Source of the DNA: Blautia sp.
GTDB taxonomy: Bacteria; Bacillota; Clostridia; Lachnospirales; Lachnospiraceae
Direction of reading: 5' to 3'
DNA length: 11,001 nucleotides
NCBI GenBank assembly: GCA_030841965.1
Contig: JAUUSJ010000141.1
Span: 1-11,001 of the forward strand
Below are positions 1 through 5,745 of this stretch, in pieces (within the stretch, counting starts at the first letter, position 1; the number at the start of each line of letters is the position of its first letter). The notes beneath the pieces were generated by a model. That model did no database searches, had not been told where the DNA came from, and saw only the letters and a program-made list of their open reading frames with translations. The position numbers were made by a program, and so were the translations under genes.

Positions 1-608
1 TGGATATTGACAAGTTGAAGAATGTTAGTATCGGAATGTACACAGGCAACGAGATTGAAGTAATGAGACAAGCAGGAGCTAAGATTTATACAGATCCAAA
101 ATACCTAACTTCTGAGAAAAATTTAAAGGATGGATATATTTTATTATACAAAGGACATCACACTTGTATATATGTAGGAAATGGAAAACATACACATACA
201 ATTGGAAAAGTTGGAACAACAGGAACTACAAGCACTGCAATCTTGCGTAAAGGCGATAGCGGAGCAGATGTCGGAACTATGCAGACAATGCTGGATTTCC
301 TCGGTTACGACCTCGGGAAATGCGGAGTAGACAAGCAGTTTGGTAGCGATACCCTTAAAGCTCTTAAGAAATTCCAGGCGGATTACAGACTAGAAGCTGA
401 TGGCGAGTATGGACCTTTAAGCAAGGAAAAATTGGAAGCGGTATACAAAGAGAAGACTGCATCCACTAAAAAATCCATTACAGAAATCGTAAAAGAAGTC
501 TTAGACGGCAAGTGGGGAAATGGAGAGACCAGAAAGAAAAAGTTAGAAGCAGCTGGATATGATTGCAGCGAAGTACAGAAAAAAGTAAACGAGCTTGTAA
601 AGAGGTGA
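1..608 (+). CDS. Phage-type endolysin, 5'-truncated by window edge (peptidase + PG-binding + Cpl-7 domain)
   Basis: Likely cleaves peptidoglycan during phage lysis. The frame is open to the left edge; the first possible start is TTG at 15, but D-I-D-K is readable before it, so the true start and the catalytic Cys probably lie outside. Counting from that TTG, residues ~1-60 look like the end of an NlpC/P60-like cysteine peptidase, with GYILLYKGHHTCIYVGNG supplying the probable catalytic His (H49). Residues ~75-147 form a PG_binding_1 domain (LRKGDSGADV, then TLKALKKFQ). Residues ~154-197 match the Cpl-7 (CW_7) wall-binding repeat (EVLDGKWGNG, AAGYDCSEVQKKVNEL). A small gene follows with its SD overlapping this stop codon, as in a phage lysis cassette. 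The domain calls are recognition from the family; the prophage origin is inferred. Confidence 0.85.
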   Translation, partial: DIDKLKNVSIGMYTGNEIEVMRQAGAKIYTDPKYLTSEKNLKDGYILLYKGHHTCIYVGNGKHTHTIGKVGTTGTTSTAILRKGDSGADVGTMQTMLDFLGYDLGKCGVDKQFGSDTLKALKKFQADYRLEADGEYGPLSKEKLEAVYKEKTASTKKSITEIVKEVLDGKWGNGETRKKKLEAAGYDCSEVQKKVNELVKR

Positions 609-615
609 TTATTTC

Positions 616-807
616 GTGATGCCATTGAACGAAGGGAATACAGAATGTCTTAAGTGCGATAAATTTGACTTTGCAAACGGGTGTATATGCACGTATGCAA
701 AGGAATGGAAAAATAAACTTCCGAAATGTGGAAGGGATATAATTTTATCGCAAAAAGAGTTAATAAATGAAAACTCACAAAATATAACACACAAATTCGT
801 TTATTAG
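616..807 (+). CDS. Small cysteine-rich protein, phage-associated, function unknown
   Basis: Encodes about 62-63 residues with five cysteines arranged C11-x2-C14, C23-x-C25 and C38, a pattern that could bind a metal or form a small zinc ribbon. I do not recognise a family. AGGTGAT (603-609), a good match to the anti-SD, overlaps the endolysin TGA (606-608). Translation could start at GTG 616 or ATG 619; both are within range and I cannot choose between them. The tight spacing suggests translational coupling with the endolysin. An opposite-strand reading frame covers the same bases but has no SD, so this strand is preferred. No membrane segment is visible, so it does not look like a holin. Confidence 0.6.
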   Translation: MMPLNEGNTECLKCDKFDFANGCICTYAKEWKNKLPKCGRDIILSQKELINENSQNITHKFVY

Positions 808-809
808 AA

Positions 810-825
810 TGTCACGTATATGACA
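810..825. promoter_or_regulatory. Short perfect dyad TGTCA-N6-TGACA
   Basis: TGTCA (810-814) and TGACA (821-825) are perfect inverted repeats six bases apart, just after the stop of the small cysteine-rich gene. The site could bind a dimeric protein. The stem is too short for a convincing terminator. Its role is unknown. Confidence 0.3.
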
Positions 826-850
826 CAAATAAACTAAACTTTTCGCATAA

Positions 851-913
851 ATACTAGGAGATTGGTTGAATACTGTTTCCATCGAGGAAGCTGCTAAGGC
901 TGGCAAGTTCTAA
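851..913 (+). pseudogene. 20-codon fragment resembling the 3' end of a gene
   Basis: From the in-frame stop TAA (848-850) the frame reads ILGDWLNTVSIEEAAKAGKF and ends in TAA (911-913). The composition (E, A, K, G rich, GC richer than its surroundings) looks like genuine protein-coding sequence, but there is no room for a full gene. An alternative is a 15-codon peptide from TTG 866, because AGGAG (856-860) lies six bases before it. Lying just beyond phage lysis genes, it could be the duplicated 3' end of a target gene left at a prophage attachment site. I do not recognise the parent protein. Confidence 0.35.
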
Positions 914-947
914 GGAATAGTTGAATTATCAATACTTTAAGAAGTAA

Positions 948-1009
948 ATAGGAGTGGTGAGAAGTAGTAAAGGGATATAATTCCTACACTACTTCTACAC
1001 CACTCCTAT
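948..1009. terminator. Long hairpin, probable bidirectional terminator
   Basis: The arm at 948-968 pairs with 988-1009 over 21 base pairs with a single bulged base, around a 19-nt loop. T-rich sequence (TATATTTTATT) follows on the plus side, and the minus-strand exit is moderately T-rich. It sits between plus-strand phage genes and the end of the minus-strand cupin gene, so termination from both sides fits. The stem is longer than most intrinsic terminators, so a mobile hairpin or a small RNA is also possible. Confidence 0.6.
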
Positions 1010-1048
1010 ATTTTATTCCTACATATTTTATAATCTTGCAGTTATTTC

Positions 1049-1456
1049 TTATAATTTTTCATATTCTTCATCACTGACAGGCTCGCACCATTCTGTCTTG
1101 CAGTTTTCGCCTGGAACTTCAATCGCTAGATGCTGAAACCAAGAATCAGAAGCTGCGCCGTGCCAATGTTTTACCCCAGCTGGAATATGAACAACATCGC
1201 CGGCTTTTAATTTTCTCGCTGGCTTTTCCCATTCTTGATACCAGCCTTCTCCTGCGGTGATAAGAAGCATCTGACCTCCGCCCTTATCTGCGTGGTGAAT
1301 ATGCCAGTTATTACGACATTTCGGCTCGAATGTCACATTGCCGACTGGAACCTGCTCGGTGGAGAGCATATTTAGATAGCTCTGTCCGATAAAATATTTT
1401 GCAAAAGCATCATTTTTATTGCCTGTAGGGAATACACTTAATTCTTTTTTATCCAT
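1049..1456 (-). CDS. Cupin-domain protein
   Basis: Single-domain cupin of 135 residues, a normal length for small cupins associated with carboxymuconolactone-decarboxylase-like proteins. Cupin motif 1 is visible at residues 51-71: W-H52-I-H54-H, then Q62 where many cupins have Glu, then TAGEG. Motif 2 is AGDVVHIPAGVKHWHG (85-100), with H97 the likely fourth metal ligand. The fold normally binds Mn, Fe or Zn; the substrate cannot be told from sequence. It is the second gene of a minus-strand operon behind a flavodoxin-like gene: the stop of that gene is 12 bases upstream and the SD AGGAGG (complement of 1465-1470) overlaps it, implying coupled translation. A redox or detoxification role alongside the flavodoxin is inference. 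Confidence 0.85.
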   Translation of the reverse strand: MDKKELSVFPTGNKNDAFAKYFIGQSYLNMLSTEQVPVGNVTFEPKCRNNWHIHHADKGGGQMLLITAGEGWYQEWEKPARKLKAGDVVHIPAGVKHWHGAASDSWFQHLAIEVPGENCKTEWCEPVSDEEYEKL

Positions 1457-1468
1457 AATAAAAACCTC

Positions 1469-1972
1469 CTAAATCCATTGTTCTATCTGTGTTTTTGAGC
1501 GAGAAACGCTGCCGCCTCGAATGGCGAGTCCTTTTTCAATTTTTGCTGTGGGGCATAATTTTTTTATATCATTTACGCTGCTTCCCATGCCGCTTCCCTC
1601 GTGAGTGCAAAATGGCTTGATTCTTTTATCGCTAAAATCAAAATGCTCCAAAAAAGTAAATACAGCCATAGGCATTGTGCTCCAGTAGTTCGGAAAGCCG
1701 AGATAAATGGTATCGTATTCATCCAAATTTTTTGGATATTGCTTTAATTTAGGACGGGCATTTTTGCGTTGATCGTCTTGAGCCTGGGCGATACATGTAT
1801 TATAATCTTTGGCATAAGCTTTTTCTTGCTCAATCTTAAACATATCAGCTCCGGTAAGCTCTGATATCATATTTGCCGCAACTTCCGTATTGCCAATTTC
1901 TAATGTCTTAATCAGGCCATTTACATAATTTTCGTCTGCTCTCGAATAAAAAGCAACTAATTTTTTTGACAT
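1469..1972 (-). CDS. Flavodoxin-like protein (Flavodoxin_4 type)
   Basis: A 167-residue protein resembling the flavodoxin-like family that binds FMN and moves electrons in the cytoplasm. The N-terminal strand and phosphate loop are LVAFYSRADENYVNG (5-19), followed by the family's GNTE (27-30). GFPNYWSTMP (92-101) and FCTHEGSGMG (121-130) are the usual loops around the flavin ring. No signal peptide is seen; length is normal. The start is fixed by a strong SD (AAGGAGG, complement of 1980-1986) seven bases upstream of ATG. It heads a two-gene operon with the cupin and diverges from a LysR regulator, which is the likely controller. The electron donor and acceptor are unknown. Confidence 0.85.
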   Translation of the reverse strand: MSKKLVAFYSRADENYVNGLIKTLEIGNTEVAANMISELTGADMFKIEQEKAYAKDYNTCIAQAQDDQRKNARPKLKQYPKNLDEYDTIYLGFPNYWSTMPMAVFTFLEHFDFSDKRIKPFCTHEGSGMGSSVNDIKKLCPTAKIEKGLAIRGGSVSRSKTQIEQWI

Positions 1973-2000
1973 ATTAATCCCTCCTTATCTTATTAATTGT

Positions 2001-2029
2001 ATCATAGCACGGTTTATCTTGACTGAGAA
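2001..2029 (-). promoter_or_regulatory. Putative promoter of the flavodoxin-cupin operon
   Basis: On the minus strand TTCTCA (complement of 2024-2029) and TATGAT (complement of 2001-2006) are spaced 17 bases, 4/6 and 5/6 matches to the sigma-A consensus. The -35 box shares a base with the -35 of the opposing lysR promoter, so the two would interfere or be jointly controlled. Confidence 0.45.
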
Positions 2030-2047
2030 TCTCCGATATGTTATTGT
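2019..2047 (+). promoter_or_regulatory. Putative lysR promoter
   Basis: TTGACT (2019-2024) and TATTGT (2042-2047) are separated by 17 bases, placing transcription start near 2054. An 11-base perfect palindrome, AACTTAAAGTT (2054-2064), lies at that predicted start and could be an autoregulatory operator. Confidence 0.5.
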
Positions 2048-2096
2048 AGTATTAACTTAAAGTTTATGCATTTCTTAGACAATTTTTTGGAGGTGA

Positions 2097-2999
2097 ATGA
2101 TGTATAATCGTATGTTAGATACTTTTATAGCTGTCGCAGACTGTGGAAGCTTTACGAAGGCGGCGGAATATTTATATATTTCTCCGACTGCTGTTATGAA
2201 ACAGATGAATGGTTTGGAAAAACATTTGGATTTAAAGCTTATAGAGAGAAGTTCATCGGGAGCATATTTGACACCAGCTGGTGAGGTGATTTATCAAAAT
2301 GCGAAGTCTATGATAGAGTACTCCAAAAAGGCCATTGCGGATGCGAAGGCTGTGACGCATACCTATGACACGACTTTCTGTGTCGGTACCTCTTTACTCA
2401 ATCCCGCCAAACCATTTATGGACTTATGGTACTGCGTCAATGGAGAGTTTCCCGATTATAAATTACATCTTGTCTCTTTTGAGGATAATCACGAGGGAAT
2501 TTTATCTGAGATTGAAAAATTAGGAGAGAAATTTGATTTTTTAATTGGCGTCTGCGACTCCAAAGCTTGGCTCTCTCTCTGTCAATTTTTTCCACTTGGA
2601 AGATATAAAAAGATGATAGCAGTGCCAAGAGAGCATCGTCTGGCGTCTAAGAGGCAGATTGATATAGAAGATTTATACGGTGAGACGTTGATGATGGTTT
2701 GCCGTGGGGATTCGGGGGTAAATGATTTTATTCGCAATGACTTAGAAAAGAATCATCCAAAGATTCATATAGAGGATACACCGTCTTTTTATGATTTATC
2801 TGTATTTAACCGCTGTGCAGAGACGGGAAATGTTCTTCTTACTATCGAATGCTGGAAGGAGGTTCATCCTGGACTAGTCTCCATCCCGGTTAACTGGGAG
2901 TACAGTATTCCCTATGGTTTATTGTACAGCATGGATGCCCCTGAGGATGTATTGAGATTTGTGAGGACAGTAGATAGACTGATACGGGAAAGGGAGTAA
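2097..2999 (+). CDS. LysR-family transcriptional regulator
   Basis: A 300-residue regulator, the normal LTTR length. Residues ~3-62 are the winged helix-turn-helix: LDTFIAVADCGSFTKAAEYL, then ISPTAVMKQMNGLEKHL and the LTPAGE wing. Residues ~90-295 form the effector-binding domain. GGAGG (2089-2093) is 3 bases from ATG 2097 and 6 from ATG 2100, so the second ATG may be the true start, shortening the protein by one residue. LTTRs usually act as tetramers and control the divergent operon, here flavodoxin-cupin; that assignment and the unknown inducer are inference. A PHP gene follows 26 bases downstream and may be cotranscribed. Confidence 0.92.
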   Translation: MMYNRMLDTFIAVADCGSFTKAAEYLYISPTAVMKQMNGLEKHLDLKLIERSSSGAYLTPAGEVIYQNAKSMIEYSKKAIADAKAVTHTYDTTFCVGTSLLNPAKPFMDLWYCVNGEFPDYKLHLVSFEDNHEGILSEIEKLGEKFDFLIGVCDSKAWLSLCQFFPLGRYKKMIAVPREHRLASKRQIDIEDLYGETLMMVCRGDSGVNDFIRNDLEKNHPKIHIEDTPSFYDLSVFNRCAETGNVLLTIECWKEVHPGLVSIPVNWEYSIPYGLLYSMDAPEDVLRFVRTVDRLIRERE

Positions 3000-3025
3000 G
3001 GAAAGTTGACGAGAGGAGGAGATTT

Positions 3026-3901
3026 ATGGATTTTATTGATTTACATGTTCATTCTAATGCCTCCGACGGAACATTGACTCCGACGGAGATTGTAAATTTG
3101 GCAAAAGAAAAAGGATTAACTGCGATTGCTCTTACTGACCATGATACGATGCAGGGAGTGAGTGAGGCGAGTAAGGCGGCTAGGGGCAGCAACCTTGAGA
3201 TTATCCAAGGAGTGGAGATTTCTTGTGAGTACAAAAAAAAGGAGATTCATATTTTAGGATTATTTTTGGACAAAGACTGTAAGGAGTTGTTGTCAAAGCT
3301 TGCATATTATCGGGAGAAGCGAGATGAGAGGAATAAAAAAATGATTTCAAACTTTCAAAAAGCGGGCATCCCTATGACAATGGAAGAATTAAGTCAAGGA
3401 GACTCCAATGCAGTCATTACAAGAGCGCATTTTGCCAGATATCTGGTAGAACATGGGTATGTGAGAAAAAAAGACGAGGCTTTTAAAAAATACCTCGGAA
3501 AGAAATGTTCTTTTTATGAGACGAGAGAGTATATAAAGCCTCAGATGGCGATAGAATTGATTAAAAAAGCGAAGGGGCTTTCCTTTTTAGCTCACGCATA
3601 TTTATATAAGATGTCGGATAAGGAGATAGAGCAGATGGTGGAGGAGTTAGTATCCTATGGACTTGACGGGCTTGAGGTATATCACTCCTCACATAATATT
3701 TGCGAGAGTCGAAAGCTTTTGGCACTTGCGAAAAAGAAAAAACTTCTTGTCAGTGGAGGTTCTGATTTTCACGGGGCAAATAAACCAGATATTGATTTAA
3801 GTGTGGGAAGGGGAAATCTTAGACTTCCCCATTATATCTTGGAGGATATGAAAAAAAGTGAAAAGTTTTTAGAGACAGCTGCTTTTTTACATATGAAATA
3901 G
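3026..3901 (+). CDS. PHP-domain metal-dependent phosphoesterase (YciV/RnmA-like)
   Basis: A 291-residue stand-alone PHP protein, close to the usual length for the YciV/RnmA group, whose characterised members hydrolyse nucleoside 3',5'-bisphosphates and trim short RNA 5' ends. The metal-site residues are visible: H7-V-H9 and D14 in DLHVHSNASDG; D38-H39-D40; E64 in GVEIS; H75; H135 in RAHFAR; H190; H220; and D247-F-H249 in GSDFHG. Residues ~85-185 are the insertion typical of this group. The usual HP(G/L) after motif III reads HAY here. SD GAGGAGGA lies a few bases before ATG. It is 26 bases behind lysR, probably in the same transcript. The exact substrate is not decided by sequence. Confidence 0.85.
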   Translation: MDFIDLHVHSNASDGTLTPTEIVNLAKEKGLTAIALTDHDTMQGVSEASKAARGSNLEIIQGVEISCEYKKKEIHILGLFLDKDCKELLSKLAYYREKRDERNKKMISNFQKAGIPMTMEELSQGDSNAVITRAHFARYLVEHGYVRKKDEAFKKYLGKKCSFYETREYIKPQMAIELIKKAKGLSFLAHAYLYKMSDKEIEQMVEELVSYGLDGLEVYHSSHNICESRKLLALAKKKKLLVSGGSDFHGANKPDIDLSVGRGNLRLPHYILEDMKKSEKFLETAAFLHMK

Positions 3902-3926
3902 AAATACATATTTTGGGCGAAAAATG

Positions 3927-3955
3927 TCGCAAAAATTCTCCAGAAGGAATATAAT
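3927..3955 (+). promoter_or_regulatory. Possible promoter before the amidase gene
   Basis: A perfect -10 box TATAAT (3950-3955) precedes the amidase start by about 32 bases. The -35 region 17 bases upstream (TCGCAA) is poor, so activity may be weak or need an activator. Confidence 0.4.
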
Positions 3956-3987
3956 AGAATAATAAAGAAGTATGAAGGGGAATTTTT

Positions 3988-4521
3988 ATGAAAATAGCGT
4001 TAAGTGTAGGGCATAGTGTATTAAAAACTGGTGTTACTACAAGTGCAGATGGCGTGGTAAATGAGTATCGGTATAATAAAGAGCTCGCCGATTACGTCCA
4101 AAAATACTTAGAAAAAGCAGGACATACTGTGAAGAAAATTGTTTGTCCTGAGAAGAAGTTTTCAAGTTCGAGAGAGGAGAGAACCTATAAACTTCCGATT
4201 ATTAATAAGGGAGATTATGATTTAGCAGTGGAGTTACATTTAAATGCATATAATGAGAAGGCGAAGGGAACAGAGACCTATTATGTATCGAAAAAAGGCA
4301 AAATTTACGCAGAAGCCGTGAATAAAAAGCTTGCCACTGTATTTACGGAGCGCGGGGCGAAGAAGATAAATAATTTATATTTTCTAAATCAGACAAAGCC
4401 GCCAGCCATTTTAATTGAAGCATTCTTTTGCGATAATGAGTCAGATTGTAAGCTGGGAGAAGATAAGGAAAAAATTGGAAAATTAATTGCCGAGGGAATT
4501 CACCAAAAAGAAATAAAATGA
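3988..4521 (+). CDS. N-acetylmuramoyl-L-alanine amidase (Amidase_3), no signal peptide
   Basis: Zinc amidase of 177 residues that would cleave the bond between N-acetylmuramic acid and L-Ala in peptidoglycan. The three zinc ligands are H9 (SVGHS), E26 (NEYRYNKE) and H84 (VELHLNA); the catalytic glutamate is E144 (ILIEAFFCDNESD). The protein is just the catalytic domain: no signal peptide, membrane segment, SPOR or wall-binding repeat. That makes it look like a phage endolysin domain or a mother-cell lytic enzyme rather than a housekeeping secreted amidase; which one cannot be decided here. SD AAGGGG (3975-3980) precedes ATG. No phage gene sits directly beside it. Confidence 0.9.
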   Translation: MKIALSVGHSVLKTGVTTSADGVVNEYRYNKELADYVQKYLEKAGHTVKKIVCPEKKFSSSREERTYKLPIINKGDYDLAVELHLNAYNEKAKGTETYYVSKKGKIYAEAVNKKLATVFTERGAKKINNLYFLNQTKPPAILIEAFFCDNESDCKLGEDKEKIGKLIAEGIHQKEIK

Positions 4522-4529
4522 TGATACCA

Positions 4530-4597
4530 GGGTCAAAAGGTCTAAAATCCGATGCAAGCTTGCTTGCAAGAGGATTTTTGAACTTGGGACCCGCCAA
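4530..4597. repeat. Dispersed hairpin element, copy 1
   Basis: A 68-nt element starting 9 bases after the amidase stop. It folds into one long hairpin: 4530-4534 with 4588-4592, 4537-4539 with 4583-4585, 4541-4542 with 4580-4581, 4544-4550 with 4572-4578, and an apical stem GCAAG/CTTGC (4554-4558, 4563-4567) closed by a CTTG loop, about 27 pairs in all. A second copy at 8061-8126 is identical at 62 of 68 aligned positions, with four substitutions and a 2-nt gap. There is no T-run after the stem, so it is not a classical terminator. A small palindromic repeat of the REP/MITE kind is likely. Confidence 0.8.
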
Positions 4598-4614
4598 AAA
4601 CATGAATAAGTAGC

Positions 4615-4633
4615 CATTTTTCGGAGAAAAATG
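4615..4633. repeat. Perfect 8-bp hairpin in the hairpin cluster
   Basis: CATTTTTC and GAAAAATG pair perfectly around a GGA loop. It lies directly downstream of hairpin copy 1 and is one of four stem-loops in the 253-nt gap between the amidase and the DUF4261-like gene. Function unknown. Confidence 0.5.
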
Positions 4634-4655
4634 AGCGGATTATGAATGTTTTTGA

Positions 4656-4687
4656 GAATTGCGGGAGCACATTGTGCGGAGCAATTC
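4656..4687. repeat. Hairpin GAATTGC...GCAATTC in the hairpin cluster
   Basis: GAATTGC (4656-4662) pairs with GCAATTC (4681-4687), enclosing an inner stem GCAC/GTGC (4667-4670 with 4674-4677). GC content is higher than the flanking DNA. No T-run follows. Function unknown. Confidence 0.5.
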
Positions 4688-4697
4688 GGTATCATAG

Positions 4698-4748
4698 GGG
4701 GCAAAAGGTCTTTTGCCCTAAACATCAAAAAATAGCTTGCAAAATGCG
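4698..4748. repeat. Degenerate third copy of the dispersed hairpin element, with its own hairpin
   Basis: The first 14 bases (4698-4711) match the left arm of copy 1 at 13 of 14 positions, and TAGCTTGCAAAA (4733-4744) recalls the central part of the element. The rest has diverged. GGGCAAAAG (4699-4707) pairs perfectly with CTTTTGCCC (4710-4718). This could be an eroded or rearranged copy; it might also act as a weak terminator. Confidence 0.4.
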
Positions 4749-4774
4749 AAAAGCAAAAGAGAAGGAGGAAGAAA

Positions 4775-5644
4775 ATGTTTTTTTTTGGTACTAAAAAAAC
4801 AGTATCTTTAAAAGAAATAGAGGATGTCTATGCCGTTTCACTCTTATTTTCAAAAAAGGTGAAATTGCCAGATGATGAGATGATTGAGAAGGAATTAAAA
4901 ACGGTATTTCAGACAGTGATAAGTGAGAATCATAAGAAAAAAGAAGAATACCGAATTTTTGGAATTTTAGATTACGAGAGAGAAGTAAAGGGAGTTGGAA
5001 AAGTTCCAGCGCATTTGGCGATGGAAAAAGAGCTAAGTCCCTTTTTGATAGAGGAAAAAGAAGAAGAGGAGATGAGAATACAGCCAGACTGTGAGGAGGC
5101 AGAGGAGATTTTAAAAAATGCAAAATATGAGCTTTGTATCTCGGATTTTTTATCCATTGATTTGACGCCGAGACAGAGGGGAGAGCTGGTTACAAATTGG
5201 GTGAAGTTAATGACATTTCTTTTTCCAGACTGCATCGGTATTTATAATTATATGAGTAAAAAGATAATGAGTCGAAATCAAGTTTTGGCGTTATTTGCGA
5301 GAAACGATACCGACAGTTTTATAGAGCTTGGAGTAAAGCTTCGTCTCTATCCGATTCAGGGAAGAGATGAAATTTTAATTGATACATTAGGTCTGTACGG
5401 TATTGATTTGGTAGATTTTCAGTATCATTTAAAGCGAGTTGACCCGAGCAATTTCTTAGAGCATGCTCAAAGCATGGCGGCATTTTTGTATGAAAATGAG
5501 GAGGAGTTGAGGGAGGGAGATGTCGTCACAGGAATTGCGAGGGAGGATAGATGGATTTGTCACTATGAAAAATCAATTGCCCTTCCAAAACGGAGAGTGA
5601 TAGATATTGATACTGGAATCTATGCCGCCAGAAGGATGGTATAA
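4775..5644 (+). CDS. DUF4261-like protein, function unknown
   Basis: A 289-residue cytoplasmic protein with no signal peptide or membrane segment. The C-terminal third (IDTLGLYGIDLVDFQYHLKR at 202-221, followed by DPSNFLEHAQSMAAFLYENE and a GDV stretch) resembles the DUF4261 family pattern as I remember it; this is a recognition call, not a search. The N-terminal part is charged and has an acidic stretch around 92-100 (EEKEEEEM). SD AAGGAGG (4762-4768) is six bases before ATG. It is preceded by a hairpin-rich gap and faces dacF convergently, so it is probably transcribed alone or by read-through from the amidase. No catalytic motif is evident. Confidence 0.75.
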   Translation: MFFFGTKKTVSLKEIEDVYAVSLLFSKKVKLPDDEMIEKELKTVFQTVISENHKKKEEYRIFGILDYEREVKGVGKVPAHLAMEKELSPFLIEEKEEEEMRIQPDCEEAEEILKNAKYELCISDFLSIDLTPRQRGELVTNWVKLMTFLFPDCIGIYNYMSKKIMSRNQVLALFARNDTDSFIELGVKLRLYPIQGRDEILIDTLGLYGIDLVDFQYHLKRVDPSNFLEHAQSMAAFLYENEEELREGDVVTGIAREDRWICHYEKSIALPKRRVIDIDTGIYAARRMV

Positions 5645-5651
5645 TGAATAC

Positions 5652-5738
5652 GACTGTCACAGGGCTTTTGATATATTTATCGGCAGGTCTGATGAAAATC
5701 GCTGCCAAATATTTGTTTTTAAATGCTCTGCGACAGTC
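5652..5738. repeat. Long imperfect inverted repeat between convergent genes
   Basis: An 87-nt structure with 27 pairs: 5652-5658 with 5732-5738; 5660-5665 with 5725-5730 (one G-U); 5667-5669 with 5721-5723; 5673-5678 with 5707-5712; 5682-5686 with 5702-5706; apical loop 5687-5701. It fills the gap between the DUF4261-like gene and the convergent end of dacF. It may stop both transcripts, although no strong T-run follows on either strand. A decayed mobile hairpin or a structured RNA is possible. A 62-codon frame from ATG 5644 crosses it but is probably non-coding. Confidence 0.6.
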
Positions 5739-5745
5739 TGATTAT

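Noticed and set aside
4521..4696. ATGATACC / GGTATCAT terminal inverted repeats that might bound a 176-bp mobile element
   Set aside because: Only eight bases long, which is expected by chance in a region this size, and no target duplication or extended similarity was found.
4343..5235. Long minus-strand frames opposite the amidase, the hairpin region and the DUF4261-like gene
   Set aside because: Biased low-complexity translations with no SD and no recognisable domain; the plus-strand genes account for the coding signal.
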